Assembly (NCBI GenBank): GCA_016874035.1 | Contig: VGVM01000001.1 | Span: 1-64,000, forward strand | From: Gemmatimonadota bacterium | Lineage (GTDB): Bacteria; Gemmatimonadota; Gemmatimonadetes; Gemmatimonadales; Gemmatimonadaceae | Reading direction: 5' to 3' | Length of the DNA stretch: 64,000 nucleotides | Part shown: piece after piece, positions 9,546 to 19,762 of the stretch | Numbering within the stretch: position 1 is the first letter of the stretch | Layout: the number at the start of each line of letters is the position of its first letter | Notes under the pieces: model-generated | The model's input: the letters and a program-made list of their open reading frames with translations, nothing else | Databases searched by the model: none | What the model was told of the DNA's origin: nothing | Position numbers and translations under genes: made by a program

Positions 9546-10730
9546 TTGGTGGTAGGTCTTGGGGTGTCGCGAGGCAGGGAATCTAACGGCGCCACGAAAG
9601 TGGCCGGGCGGACTATGGCAGCGGTCAACGCGATGGCTCTGGTGGCGATGGCGGCCGTCGCCTGGCCGGCGACTGCCCAGCTCCCGCAGACCCGGATCGC
9701 CGGGCAGGTCGTGTCGGCACTGACGGGCGAGCGAGTGGTCGGCGCGCAGATCCTGGTGATCGGCTCGGCCAACCGCGCCGCCAACACCGACGACGACGGC
9801 ACGTTCCTGCTCAACGTGCTGAACGACACGACGCCCAGGCTGGTGGTGCGGCGGATCGGCTTCCGTCCCGAGACGCTGCAGGTCCGGTTGCCGTTGCCGG
9901 AGTCGGCGCCGCTGCTGGTGCGCCTGACCCGCGCCATCCAGATGGTTCGACCGGTCGTCGTCAACGCCGTGCTGTCGCGCGCCGACACGCGGCTGGAGGA
10001 AATCCGCGAGCGGCAGCGCACCGGCGGCAACGGCCACTACGCCTACCGTGCGGATTTCATGAAGTACAACCCGCCGGCATTCACGGATGTCCTGCGGCGC
10101 ATTCCCGGCATCGCGCTGTTCCGGACGTCGCGCGGCGCATTTGACGTCCGGCTGCGCGGCAATCGGTGCCCGCCGCTTTACTGGCTGGACGGTACGCCGC
10201 TGATGGGAATCCCGTTCGACCCCGATGCGCTCCAGCCTTCCACCGTCGAGGCGATTGAAGTGTATTCGAGCGCGTCACTCGTGCCGCCACGGTTCCAGGG
10301 CCCGCCGCAGGCGCAGGGCTGCGGTGCCATCGTCATCTGGACGCGTCACGGCGAACGCCCCGTGCGGGCGCCGAAGATCGATGCGGACTCGATCGTCCGG
10401 CTGCTCGACGCGCAGCGACTGTTCGTCGCGACCGAAGTGGAAGTCCCGGCGCGCGTGAAGGCTATGCAGGAGCCGGATTTTCCCGATTCACTCAAGATGG
10501 CGGGGGTCAGCGGGTCGGCCGTGATCGAGTTCATCATCGAGGCGAACGGCACGCTCAACAAGGAATCCATCGGGATCGTCTCGGCGACGCACGTGCGGTT
10601 CGCCGACGCCGTGCGGCTCGCGATCCTCGACGCCACCTTCGAGCCGGCCCGGAAGGCCGACCGCCCCGTGGCCCAGGTGTTCCAGTTGCCGGTGACGTTT
10701 ACGGCGCCGAGGGGGCCGGAGAGACAGTAA
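9546..10730 (+). CDS. Carboxypeptidase-regulatory-like / TonB-plug / TonB C-terminal fusion protein
   Basis: RIAGQVVSALTGERVVGAQILVIG (CarboxypepD_reg); FTDVLRRIPGIALFRTSRGAFDVRLRGNRCPPLYWLDGTPL (plug); VSGSAVIEFIIEANGTLNKESIGIVSATHVRFADAVRLAILDATFEPARK (TonB_C); probable signal peptide ending ATAQ. Confidence 0.75.
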   Translation: MVVGLGVSRGRESNGATKVAGRTMAAVNAMALVAMAAVAWPATAQLPQTRIAGQVVSALTGERVVGAQILVIGSANRAANTDDDGTFLLNVLNDTTPRLVVRRIGFRPETLQVRLPLPESAPLLVRLTRAIQMVRPVVVNAVLSRADTRLEEIRERQRTGGNGHYAYRADFMKYNPPAFTDVLRRIPGIALFRTSRGAFDVRLRGNRCPPLYWLDGTPLMGIPFDPDALQPSTVEAIEVYSSASLVPPRFQGPPQAQGCGAIVIWTRHGERPVRAPKIDADSIVRLLDAQRLFVATEVEVPARVKAMQEPDFPDSLKMAGVSGSAVIEFIIEANGTLNKESIGIVSATHVRFADAVRLAILDATFEPARKADRPVAQVFQLPVTFTAPRGPERQ

Positions 10731-10734
10731 AAGG

Positions 10735-10803
10735 CAGATAGTAGATAGTAGGTATTAGGTGATAGGTGCTACCTACTACCTACTATCTACTACCTACTAT
10801 CTC
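10735..10803. repeat. Inverted array of degenerate heptamers (GATAGTA/GGTATTA... vs TACTACC/TACTATC)
   Basis: GATAGTA GATAGTA GGTATTA GGTGATA GGT-GC-TACC TACTACC TACTATC TACTACC TACTATC; fills the gap between two convergent stop codons. Confidence 0.9.
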
Positions 10804-12081
10804 TCAACTGATCAGCATGGATTCGGGGTCTTCCATCAGTTCCTTGATGCGCACCAGGAACTGCACGGCCTGCTGGCCGTCAATCAGCCGGTGGTCGTAC
10901 GAGAGCGCGGTGTACATCATCGGCCGGATCACGACCTGGCCGTTCACCGCGATCGGGCGTTCCTGCATCTTGTGCAGCCCGAGGATGCCCACCTGCGGGT
11001 AGTTGATGATCGGCGTCGAAACCAGCGAACCGAACACGCCGCCGTTCGTGATCGTGAAGGTACCGCCGGTCAGGTCTTCGATCGTCAGCTTGCCGTCCCG
11101 GGCGCGCGCGGCGATGGCCGCGATCTCCTTCGCGAGGTTCAGCACGCCGAGGCGCTGCGCGTCCTTCACGTTGGGGACGACGAGGCCGGCCTCGCTCGCG
11201 ACCGCGATGCCGAGGTTGACGTAGTTGTGATACACGATCGTGTCGCCGTCCACGCGCCCGTTCACCGTGCGGAACTGCTCGAGCGCGACCACGGCGGCTT
11301 TTGCAAAGAACGGCATGAAGCTGAGCTTCACGCCGTGGGTCTTCTCGACGCGCTCCTTCATCCGGTCGCGAAGCGCGTTCACGGCGCTCATATCCACTTC
11401 GTTGAACGTCGTGAGATGCGCCGTGTTGTGCTGCGCGGCGAGCAGGTTCTCGGCGATGCGCTTCCGCCGCGTGGTCATCTTCTCGCGCGTCTCCCGCTCT
11501 CGCTCGTGCGCCGGGCGATTGAGGGCGAACTGGGTCGGCTGGGCCGCGAGCGGGGCAAGCGACGGTGCTGACGGCGGCGGTGCGATCGGCGTGGCCGGAG
11601 CTGTTGGAACAGTCGCGGCCGACGGCACCGCCGCTGCGGCAGGTGCCGACGCCATCGCCGCTACGATATCTGGCCGGCTGACGACTCCGCCGCGACCCGT
11701 GCCGGAAACCGACGCGAGGTTGACGCCGGCCTCGTCCGCCAACTTTCGGGCCGAGGGTGCGGACCGGACTTCGCCGGCAGGCGTGCCCTGGGCGGGCGCA
11801 GCCGATTGGCTGGTCGCAGGGCTGGCGGCGACCGTCCCGTCGCTCCGCGAGTCGTCCAACTCGCCCAGCAGGTCGCTGACGCCGACGACATCGCCCTCCG
11901 CGCGAGAGCGGTTCGCGAGGACGCCCGCCTTGAGCGCGGGCACTTCGACCGTGATCTTGTCGGTCTCCAGCTCGACGAGCGTTTCACCGGCGGCGACGGC
12001 GTCGCCTTCGCGCTTGAGCCACCGCGACACGGTGGCTTCGGTGATGGACTCGCCGAGCGGAGGAACCTTGATCGAGACCAT
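10804..12081 (-). CDS. odhB: Dihydrolipoyllysine-residue succinyltransferase, E2 of 2-oxoglutarate dehydrogenase
   Basis: [47 protein letters not shown] lipoyl domain; [32 protein letters not shown] catalytic end. Confidence 0.95.
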   Translation of the reverse strand: MVSIKVPPLGESITEATVSRWLKREGDAVAAGETLVELETDKITVEVPALKAGVLANRSRAEGDVVGVSDLLGELDDSRSDGTVAASPATSQSAAPAQGTPAGEVRSAPSARKLADEAGVNLASVSGTGRGGVVSRPDIVAAMASAPAAAAVPSAATVPTAPATPIAPPPSAPSLAPLAAQPTQFALNRPAHERERETREKMTTRRKRIAENLLAAQHNTAHLTTFNEVDMSAVNALRDRMKERVEKTHGVKLSFMPFFAKAAVVALEQFRTVNGRVDGDTIVYHNYVNLGIAVASEAGLVVPNVKDAQRLGVLNLAKEIAAIAARARDGKLTIEDLTGGTFTITNGGVFGSLVSTPIINYPQVGILGLHKMQERPIAVNGQVVIRPMMYTALSYDHRLIDGQQAVQFLVRIKELMEDPESMLIS

Positions 12082-12159
12082 GAACGAACATAATAGGCGA
12101 AGGTTGCCGGTTCCGTCCACAGTTGGTCCCGGGGTGACCGCTTTCGCGCGGAGGCACCG

Positions 12160-13203
12160 ATGCGTGCGCTGACGATCTCCGCGCACGGCGAGCTCGACCA
12201 GCTCGAGTTCCGCGACGACCTGCCGACACCGGAACTCGCGCACGACACCGACGTGCGCATCCGAGTCCACGCCTCCTCGTTGAATCACCTGGACTTGTTC
12301 GTCGTGGCGGGTATGCCAGGCCTTCGGATCACGCCGCCGTGGATCCTCGGCTCCGATGCCGTCGGCGTCGTGGACGGCATCGGGCCGGCCGTGCGCGACG
12401 TGCGCGTGGGCGACCGTGTGGTGGTGAACCCGGGCATCGGGTGCGGGACTTGCGAATACTGCCGGTCGGACGGACATCCGATGTGCCTCAAGTTCGCGGT
12501 GCTCGGCGAACACCGCCCGGGAAGCTTCGCCGAGTACGTGGTGGTACCGGCGACGCATGTCGCGCGGCTCGCGGATTCGATCGGCGACCAGGCCGCCGCG
12601 GCGTTTCCCCTCGCGGCGCTGACCGCGTGGCGGATGATCGTCACGCGCGCTGACGTGCGGCCCGGCGAGCTGGTGCTGGTGCAGGGGATCGGGAGTGCGG
12701 TCGCGATTGCCGCGATGTTGATCGCCAAGCAGCGCGGCGCGACGGTGTGGGTGACGTCGTCGAGCGATGCCAAGCTGGAGCGCGCTCGCTCGCTGGGCGC
12801 CGACGACGGGTTCAACTACCGCACGCAGGAGGTCGCGCGGGAGGTTCGCGCACGAAGCGGAAAGCGCGGCGTGGATGTGGTCGTGGACAACGGGGGCACC
12901 GTCAGCTGGCCGACATCGCTGGGGGCGCTCGGGCGCCGTGGCCGCCTGGTGACCTGCGGCGGCACCACCGGGCCCACCGTCGAGACCGATGTCCGGCGCA
13001 TGTTCTGGAACCAGTGGACGCTGATGGGCTCGACGATGGGCAGCGAATCGGAGTTCGCCGCGGTGATCGGGGAGTTGAACGCCGGGCGACTCGTGATTCC
13101 CGTGGACAGCGTGTTTCCGCTGGCCTGCGGCCGTGAGGCATTCGAGCGGGTGCGTCGCGGCGAGCAGTTCGGCAAGGTCGTGCTCCAGGTCGCCGCAGTG
13201 TGA
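12160..13203 (+). CDS. Zinc-dependent alcohol dehydrogenase / quinone oxidoreductase (MDR superfamily)
   Basis: [46 protein letters not shown] and a Rossmann-fold domain. Confidence 0.9.
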   Translation: MRALTISAHGELDQLEFRDDLPTPELAHDTDVRIRVHASSLNHLDLFVVAGMPGLRITPPWILGSDAVGVVDGIGPAVRDVRVGDRVVVNPGIGCGTCEYCRSDGHPMCLKFAVLGEHRPGSFAEYVVVPATHVARLADSIGDQAAAAFPLAALTAWRMIVTRADVRPGELVLVQGIGSAVAIAAMLIAKQRGATVWVTSSSDAKLERARSLGADDGFNYRTQEVAREVRARSGKRGVDVVVDNGGTVSWPTSLGALGRRGRLVTCGGTTGPTVETDVRRMFWNQWTLMGSTMGSESEFAAVIGELNAGRLVIPVDSVFPLACGREAFERVRRGEQFGKVVLQVAAV

Positions 13204-13484
13204 GCGCCCCCGACGAAGGGCCCGATCCCTCGGTTACGCCGCCCGCCGGGCAGAAGTCTACACGGCAGTCACCGGCGTATTCAGCGACTGAACTCCGCGC
13301 GATGCGCGAGGCGTTCGCTCGCGGCGAGCCGCCGGTGTGTCCTTCGTGCACAGATACCATGACCAAGCGGGCGATCGGCGGCGGCAGCTTCGGACTCGGC
13401 TACGCGCGGAAGCGCGAATGGCTGATCTGCCCCAGATGCCGACGCAGCGCGCTCTTTGACGTCCGTCGGGGTACAAGGAACTGA
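13200..13484 (+). CDS. Small zinc-ribbon-like hypothetical protein
   Basis: GTGA overlap with upstream gene; CPSCTDTM...LICPRCRRS two CxxC pairs. Confidence 0.6.
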   Translation: MSAPDEGPDPSVTPPAGQKSTRQSPAYSATELRAMREAFARGEPPVCPSCTDTMTKRAIGGGSFGLGYARKREWLICPRCRRSALFDVRRGTRN

Positions 13485-14611
13485 TGACACCGGTGAACTC
13501 GCTCTCCATTCCCGCGCTGCGTCGCGGTGCGGTTCTTGTGATCGCGCTCGTGGCAGCGCAGCTGCCTGGGGGTGCCGCCGCGCAGTCGGCACCGGCCGCC
13601 CAACCGACCGCGGCTCCGGCTCTCCGAAGCGACTTTGTGCGCAACCAGACGCTGATTGGCGCGGCGATCTATGCGCCGGCGTTCGCCAGCACCTTTGCCA
13701 AGGACGGCGTGGCGTGGACCGCGGGCTACATGCTCGTGGCCGGCGGTTCGTTCGTGGCTTCGGCCGAGATTTCGCGCCGCATTGCGATCACGAATCCGAT
13801 GCAGCGGCTTGCGACCGGGCTTCCGGTGCGCGGCGCGGTTGCTGGCCTGATCGCCGGGTCCGTGACCGATGCCGGGGATCGCGCGACGGCGGTGTCGGTC
13901 CTGCTCGGATCGGTCGGTGGCACCGCTGCGGCGCTCACGCTGGGCAAGCCGATGAATGACGGCGAAGCCGCCGCGACGCTGCTGGGATCGGACCTGCTTG
14001 GGCTGACGGCGCTCGGGATTGCCACAGCTGCGGGCGTCGAGGAGGCGACTGGCCGGCACCGCGTTCGCGGGGGACTCGCGCTTGCGGGCATGATCGTCGG
14101 CGCCCCCCTCGGGCACGCCTACGCCGCGCTCGCGCCGTACCATGTGTCGCCGGGCGACCTCACGGCCATGACGGCGGCCGCGGGAATCGGGATGCTCGCG
14201 GGACTTTCGTTCGTGACGCCGTACCCGACCGACCGGGAGGCTGCGACCGCGTTGACCGTGGGCGGGCTTGCGGGCGTGTTCGCCGGTGACCGGTTCTTCG
14301 TGCGGCGGTACGATCATTCGCCGGGCGAAGGGCGGTTGGTGGCCGTTGGAGCGATCGCTGGCGGCCTGATGGGTGCCGGCGCGACGCTCCTGGTGCGTGG
14401 CGAGGACGCGGACTTCGACATCGGCACCGGGCTTACGATGACGGCCGGCGCGGCGGGGGGGATGGCCCTCGCGCACCGCTACATGCGCCCCAAGGGCGAT
14501 GGCGGCCTCCGAACCGCGGGCCTCTCGCTGAACCCGATCGGGGTCGTGGCGGCCCTTTCCGGCCTGGGTGGCGGGCGCAACTCCTACACGATCGGGAGCT
14601 TTCGCTTCTAG
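13484..14611 (+). CDS. Hypothetical exported Gly/Ala-rich membrane protein
   Basis: Signal peptide ALVAAQLPGGAAAQS; many short hydrophobic Gly/Ala-rich helices; no recognised domain. Confidence 0.6.
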   Translation: MTPVNSLSIPALRRGAVLVIALVAAQLPGGAAAQSAPAAQPTAAPALRSDFVRNQTLIGAAIYAPAFASTFAKDGVAWTAGYMLVAGGSFVASAEISRRIAITNPMQRLATGLPVRGAVAGLIAGSVTDAGDRATAVSVLLGSVGGTAAALTLGKPMNDGEAAATLLGSDLLGLTALGIATAAGVEEATGRHRVRGGLALAGMIVGAPLGHAYAALAPYHVSPGDLTAMTAAAGIGMLAGLSFVTPYPTDREAATALTVGGLAGVFAGDRFFVRRYDHSPGEGRLVAVGAIAGGLMGAGATLLVRGEDADFDIGTGLTMTAGAAGGMALAHRYMRPKGDGGLRTAGLSLNPIGVVAALSGLGGGRNSYTIGSFRF

Positions 14612-14643
14612 ATTCCGGCTATCCTCGTGCGGCGAAAAATCCT

Positions 14644-15369
14644 GTGAACTTTCTCGACCGGCTTCAGCAGAGTCTGACGCTGCTCTGGGAATATCTGCCC
14701 GGCCTCTTTGGCGCGGGCATGGTGCTGCTGGTCGGCTACGTTCTCGCGAAGCTCGGCCAGAAGGGCACGGCCCGTGGGTTGCGCCGGATCGGGCTCAACT
14801 CGCTGATGCGACAGGCCGGTGTGACGGGCGTGGTGGACAGTGCGGCCGCGCACTTCAATCCGGCTCGCATCGTGGCGCACCTGGTCTTCTGGGTGGTGAT
14901 GTTCACGTCAATGCTGGTGGCGGCGAACGCACTCGGCATTGATTCGCTCGCGCCCGTGTTCTCCGAACTCGTCGGGTATGTGCCGAGCGTGATCGCGGCG
15001 ATCGTGATCGTGATCCTGGGCATCGTGCTCGGCGATTTCGTGGGCGGCCTGATCATGGCGAGCGCGCACACGCTGCACGGTGGTCCGACGCTTGCGCGAG
15101 CCGGCAAGGTGGGCGTTGTCCTGCTCGCGGTCTTCATGTCGCTGCAGGAACTCGGGGTGGCGACGAGCATCGTGACGACGGCATTCGCCATCCTGTTCGG
15201 CGCCGTCGCGCTGGCCGCTGCGCTCGCGTTCGGGCTCGGCAGTCGCGAACTCGCGGGCGAGATCACTCGCGATTGGTACAAACGGTACCGCGCCGAGCGC
15301 GACGCGATCGAGAAGGAAGTCGCGACCGAAGAAGCAGCCGAAGGCCTCGCGGACGAGCCGCCGAAGTAG
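14644..15369 (+). CDS. Membrane protein with mechanosensitive-channel-type conserved TM helices
   Basis: AGMVLLVGYVLAKLGQKGTARGLRRIGLNSLMRQAG and VIAAIVIVILGIVLGDFVGGLI resemble MscS-associated TM-helix repeats. Confidence 0.7.
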   Translation: MNFLDRLQQSLTLLWEYLPGLFGAGMVLLVGYVLAKLGQKGTARGLRRIGLNSLMRQAGVTGVVDSAAAHFNPARIVAHLVFWVVMFTSMLVAANALGIDSLAPVFSELVGYVPSVIAAIVIVILGIVLGDFVGGLIMASAHTLHGGPTLARAGKVGVVLLAVFMSLQELGVATSIVTTAFAILFGAVALAAALAFGLGSRELAGEITRDWYKRYRAERDAIEKEVATEEAAEGLADEPPK

Positions 15370-15539
15370 CGCGGCGCGGGCGCTTTTCAACACGGCGAGC
15401 GACAGCGGCTCGACCGGTATCTAAGTGAAGGCGGCCCAACGTCTTAGCTGGCCGCTTCCGGGTTGATTTGACATGGTGCGGCGGGTAGTTTTCCACGTTC
15501 CCGTTTAGCGGCCTGGCACCCCCTTATTCCGGCCCAGAA

Positions 15540-18065
15540 ATGACGGCTCCAAACAACCGCGAGCGGATCCTTCCGCGGCTCATTGACGACGAGATCAAGG
15601 AATCGTTCATCAACTATTCGATGAGCGTGATCGTCAGTCGCGCGCTGCCCGATGTGCGCGACGGACTGAAGCCGGTGCATCGCCGGATTCTCTACGCGAT
15701 GAACGAACTCGGCCTCGTGCCGGGCCGTGGATACAAGAAGTCGGCGACCGTGGTGGGTGACGTGCTCGGCAAGTACCACCCGCACGGCGACAGCGCGGTG
15801 TACGACGCGATGGTGCGCATGGTGCAGGATTTCTCGCTGCGCTACCCGCTGGTGGACGGGCAGGGGAACTTCGGTTCCATGGACGGCGACGCGGCCGCGG
15901 CCTACCGGTACACGGAGGCGCGGCTCACGCGCATCGCGACCGAGATGCTGGCGGACATCGAGAAGAACACGGTGGACTACGCGCCGAACTTCGATGACCG
16001 GTTGCAGGAGCCGACGGTGCTGCCGGCGGCGTTCCCGAACCTGATGGTGAACGGCTCGAGCGGCATCGCCGTTGGCATGGCGACGAATATCCCGCCGCAC
16101 AACCTGCGCGAGATCGCGGCGGCCGTCGAAGCGCTGATTGACGATCCGTCGCTCAACGCCGAGGCGCTGCGGCAGCACATCAAGGGTCCTGACTTCCCGA
16201 CCGGCGCGTACGTGTACGGTACGGCGGGGATCAAGGAATACATCGAGACGGGGCGCGGCAAGATCGTCATGCGCGCGCGCGCCGTGATCGAGGAGAACGA
16301 GAAGGGGAACAAGTCGCAGATCGTGGTCACGGAGCTTCCGTACCAGACGAACCGCGCGTCGCTGGTGGAGAACATCGCCGAGCTGGTGCGGGACAAGAAG
16401 CTTGAGGGGATCAGCGACCTCCGCGACGAGTCCACGACGGAGTCGCGCATCGTGATCGAGCTCAAGCGCGATGCGATCCCGCGCGTGGTGCTCAACCAGT
16501 TGTACAAGCACACGGCGATGCAGAGCACGTTCGGCGTGATCATGCTGGCGCTGGTGCCGGACCCGCAGACGAAGCGGCTCGTGCCGCGCGTGATGGGGAT
16601 GCGCGAGGCCCTGTTGCACTTCATCCATCACCGGCACGAAGTCATCGTCCGGCGGACGCAGTTCGACCTCGACAAGGCGAAGGAACGCGAGCACATCCTC
16701 GAAGGCCTCAAGATCGCGGTGGACAACATCGACGCGGTCATCAAGGTCATCCGGGCCGCCGACGATACCGAGTCCGCGTCGAAGGAACTGCAGAAGCGCT
16801 TCAAGCTGACCGAGAAGCAGGCCGAGGCGATCCTCAACATGCGTCTGGCCAAGCTCACCGGCCTCGAGCGCGAGAAGCTTGAGGAAGAACTCAAGGAAGT
16901 GCAGGCGCTGATCAAGGAACTTGCGGCACTGCTCGACTCGAAGCCGGCGCGCATGAAGGTGATGAAGGCCGAGCTCGCGAAGGTTGTCGAGACCTTCGGT
17001 GATGCCCGCCGCACCGAGATCACGAGCGACCAGGGCGAGATCTCGATCGAGGACCTGATCGCGAACGAGGAGATGGTCGTCACGATCACGCACACGGGGT
17101 ACATCAAGCGGACGAGCATCTCGACCTACCGCAAGCAGCGGCGCGGCGGGAAGGGGATCGTCGGTGCGGATTTCAAGGCGGAGGACTTCGTCGAGCACCT
17201 CTTCGTCGCCTCAACGCACGACTACATCCTCTGCTTCACGCAGGATGGGCGCTGCTTCTGGCTGAAGGTGCACGAGATCCCGCAGGCGGGGCGCGCGGCG
17301 AAGGGCAAGCCGATCGTCAACCTGATCAACGTCACGCCGGACACGCAGATCAAGGCGATGGTCCCGGTGAAGAAGTTCACGGACGACGAGTACCTGCTCT
17401 TCTGCACGCGGAACGGCACGATCAAGAAGACAGCGCTCTCCGAGTACTCCAACGTCCGGGTCACGGGCGTGAAGGGTATCAAGATCGAGGACGGCGACGA
17501 GCTCATCAACGTGCAGGTGACCAGCGGCACGAACGACATCGTGCTCGCGACGCGCCACGGGTTGAGCGTGCGGTTCCATGAACAGGATGCGCGCGCGATG
17601 GGCCGCGACACGACCGGCGTGAAGGGCGTCGAGCTGACCGACGGCGATGTGGTGATCGGCATGGTCGTGATCAAGCGCGAGGCCACGCTGATGGTGGTGA
17701 CCGAAAAAGCGCTCGGCAAGTGCTCGCAGATTGACGAGTACCGTGTGCAGAAGCGCGGCGGCAAGGGCATCAAGACCGTGAACCGCACGGAGAAGACAGG
17801 GGATGTGGTGGCCTTGCTCGAGGTGCTCCCCGAGGACGAGATCATGTTGATCACGCGCACGGGGCAGATCATCCGCTCGCCCGTGAAGGACGTGCGTGTT
17901 GCCGGCCGGAATACCCAGGGCGTGAAGCTGATGAACCTCGATGGCGGGGACCTGATCACGGCGGTCGCCCGCGTGGTGCCGGACGATACCGCTGAGGGAG
18001 AGGCAGGGGAGGACGATGGTTCGTCGGATGACGGGCCGGAGGTGCTTGAGTTGACGTCCGAGTAG
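15540..18065 (+). CDS. gyrA: DNA gyrase subunit A
   Basis: [60 protein letters not shown], and a GyrA-box-type QRRGGKG motif; 841 aa. Confidence 0.97.
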   Translation: MTAPNNRERILPRLIDDEIKESFINYSMSVIVSRALPDVRDGLKPVHRRILYAMNELGLVPGRGYKKSATVVGDVLGKYHPHGDSAVYDAMVRMVQDFSLRYPLVDGQGNFGSMDGDAAAAYRYTEARLTRIATEMLADIEKNTVDYAPNFDDRLQEPTVLPAAFPNLMVNGSSGIAVGMATNIPPHNLREIAAAVEALIDDPSLNAEALRQHIKGPDFPTGAYVYGTAGIKEYIETGRGKIVMRARAVIEENEKGNKSQIVVTELPYQTNRASLVENIAELVRDKKLEGISDLRDESTTESRIVIELKRDAIPRVVLNQLYKHTAMQSTFGVIMLALVPDPQTKRLVPRVMGMREALLHFIHHRHEVIVRRTQFDLDKAKEREHILEGLKIAVDNIDAVIKVIRAADDTESASKELQKRFKLTEKQAEAILNMRLAKLTGLEREKLEEELKEVQALIKELAALLDSKPARMKVMKAELAKVVETFGDARRTEITSDQGEISIEDLIANEEMVVTITHTGYIKRTSISTYRKQRRGGKGIVGADFKAEDFVEHLFVASTHDYILCFTQDGRCFWLKVHEIPQAGRAAKGKPIVNLINVTPDTQIKAMVPVKKFTDDEYLLFCTRNGTIKKTALSEYSNVRVTGVKGIKIEDGDELINVQVTSGTNDIVLATRHGLSVRFHEQDARAMGRDTTGVKGVELTDGDVVIGMVVIKREATLMVVTEKALGKCSQIDEYRVQKRGGKGIKTVNRTEKTGDVVALLEVLPEDEIMLITRTGQIIRSPVKDVRVAGRNTQGVKLMNLDGGDLITAVARVVPDDTAEGEAGEDDGSSDDGPEVLELTSE

Positions 18066-18083
18066 GCGATTTCTTACTGCTTT

Positions 18084-18219
18084 AGCAGGGAAAAGACGGA
18101 AACGGCGGATCGGGGCGGATACGGCAACGGCTTTTTTGGGGGGAACTGCAACGGCACTTATCGTGGCGTTGTAGTTCCCCCAAGTTCTTGTGGTATCCGC
18201 AGTTTCCCGGCCCAAGCAG
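18084..18219. repeat. Palindromic intergenic repeat, copy A (AGCAGGGAAA family)
   Basis: AGCAGGGAAAAGACGGAAAC...GGGGGAACTGCAACGGC...GTTGTAGTTCCCCC...TATCCGCAGTTTCCC; lies just after the gyrA stop; shares blocks with copies B and C. Confidence 0.8.
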
Positions 18220-18286
18220 TGGCAGTAACCCCTGATCGGACCCGCAGGGTACTAATCCTCGTCTCCCCATCACGGAATCGAACCCC

Positions 18287-19600
18287 ATGCGCCGTCGTCT
18301 CCTTGCCCTCGGGATGATCCTCCCCACAATCGTCCTTGCACAGAAGCCTCTCGTCCTCACGAAGCCCGAAGTCGAGTACTCGGAACCTTTCACACAGATC
18401 AGCGGTGTGCGTGAGCTGCGCGATGGTCGAGTGATCGTCGCCGATGTGCGCGACAAGACGTTGCAATTGCTCGACCTGAAATCCGGATCCTCATCGAAGA
18501 TCGGCCGCGAAGGACAAGGCCCGGGCGAATACGGTCTCCCGTTCCGCCTCGTCGCGCTGCCTGGTGACAGCTCGGCGCTCTACGATGTCGCGAACTCCCG
18601 GTACCTGATGATTCACCCCGACGGAAAGACGGGAAAGGACTTCCGTCTTGAGGCAGCTGGCTCGGCGGCGGCGCCTGCCCCGGGCGGTGGCGCTGCGGGC
18701 GGACGTGTCGGCGGCGGGCCGCCGGGCGAGGCCGGCCGCGGGGGGCGCGGCGGGCCGATGGTAACGCTGGGCGGCGGTCGCGGTGGAATGATGACTATTA
18801 CGCCGCCGCGGGCGACCGACGCGCGGGGCAACGTCTACTACGAAGGTCCACCGATCTCGATGGGCCCGAACGGAGAACCCGTCTCGGCCGATTCGGCGGC
18901 GGTGCTGCGTTTCGACCGATCGTCCAATCGCGTGGACACGGTGGCCTGGGTGCGTCTCGCGAAGGCGAACGTCGAGGCGAGCGGCGGGCAGAACAACATG
19001 CGCATCATGATTGGTGGTGCGAACCCGCTTGTGCCGCGCGATGATTGGGCCGCGTTGCCGGACGGACGTGTCGCGGTCCTGCGGTCGCCCGAGTATCGCC
19101 TGGACCTCTACAGCAACGCGCGCAATCGCGTGCAGGGATCGCCGATCGCGTACGACAGGATCCGCGTGGACGATGCGGTGAAGAAGGATGTCGAAGAGGC
19201 GCGCAAGCGAGCGCAGGCAAATGGCATCCGCATGATGGTGACCGATGGCCGCGGCGGCCAGCCGCAGCGTTCTGTGAGCGTCGGCGGTGGTGGTGGCGAT
19301 GTCCAGCTCCCGCCGCTCACGGGATGGCCGGAGTTCGTGCCGCCGTTTCTTTCGAACACGGTGCAGTCGCGCGGGAACGGTGAAGTCTGGGTGCTGCGCA
19401 CGAGCAAGCCCGGCGACTCGGTTCCGGTCTACGACGTGTTCGACGCAAGCGGCAAGATCATCGGCAAGGTCGCGCTGCCGGCCAAGTCGCGGCTTGCCGG
19501 CTTTGGCGCCAACACGGTCTATGTGATTCGCCTCGACGAGGACGATCTCCAGTACCTGCAGCGCTATCGCCTGCCCGCGGATGGGAAGCTGATCGGGTAG
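18287..19600 (+). CDS. Exported 6-bladed beta-propeller-type protein with Gly/Arg-rich insert
   Basis: SGVRELRDGRVIVADVRDKTLQLLDLKSGSSSKIGREGQGPGEYGLPFRLVALPGDS is a typical propeller blade; GGRVGGGPPGEAGRGGRGGP insert. Confidence 0.7.
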   Translation: MRRRLLALGMILPTIVLAQKPLVLTKPEVEYSEPFTQISGVRELRDGRVIVADVRDKTLQLLDLKSGSSSKIGREGQGPGEYGLPFRLVALPGDSSALYDVANSRYLMIHPDGKTGKDFRLEAAGSAAAPAPGGGAAGGRVGGGPPGEAGRGGRGGPMVTLGGGRGGMMTITPPRATDARGNVYYEGPPISMGPNGEPVSADSAAVLRFDRSSNRVDTVAWVRLAKANVEASGGQNNMRIMIGGANPLVPRDDWAALPDGRVAVLRSPEYRLDLYSNARNRVQGSPIAYDRIRVDDAVKKDVEEARKRAQANGIRMMVTDGRGGQPQRSVSVGGGGGDVQLPPLTGWPEFVPPFLSNTVQSRGNGEVWVLRTSKPGDSVPVYDVFDASGKIIGKVALPAKSRLAGFGANTVYVIRLDEDDLQYLQRYRLPADGKLIG

Positions 19601-19762
19601 TTCGTGATGTGCAGGCCGCTTGCCGCACACATCACCGGCAGCGCATCTGCACGGTGACACACACGGATACCTACCTGAGCCGCTCCGGTCGCGTCACATT
19701 TCACGGGGTCGGGGCGATGTCGCCTTGATGTACGGAAACCCACCTCAATCCTCCCCACTCAG

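Noticed and set aside
15540-17198. Long antisense ORFs (e.g. minus 15444-17198 opposite gyrA) and many other overlapping ORFs in the track
   Set aside because: Typical spurious open frames in high-GC DNA; Arg/Ala/Pro/His-rich translations with no domains.
15540-18065. Possible quinolone-resistance change in GyrA
   Set aside because: The [12 protein letters not shown] segment has the usual Ser and Asp at the resistance positions; nothing unusual.
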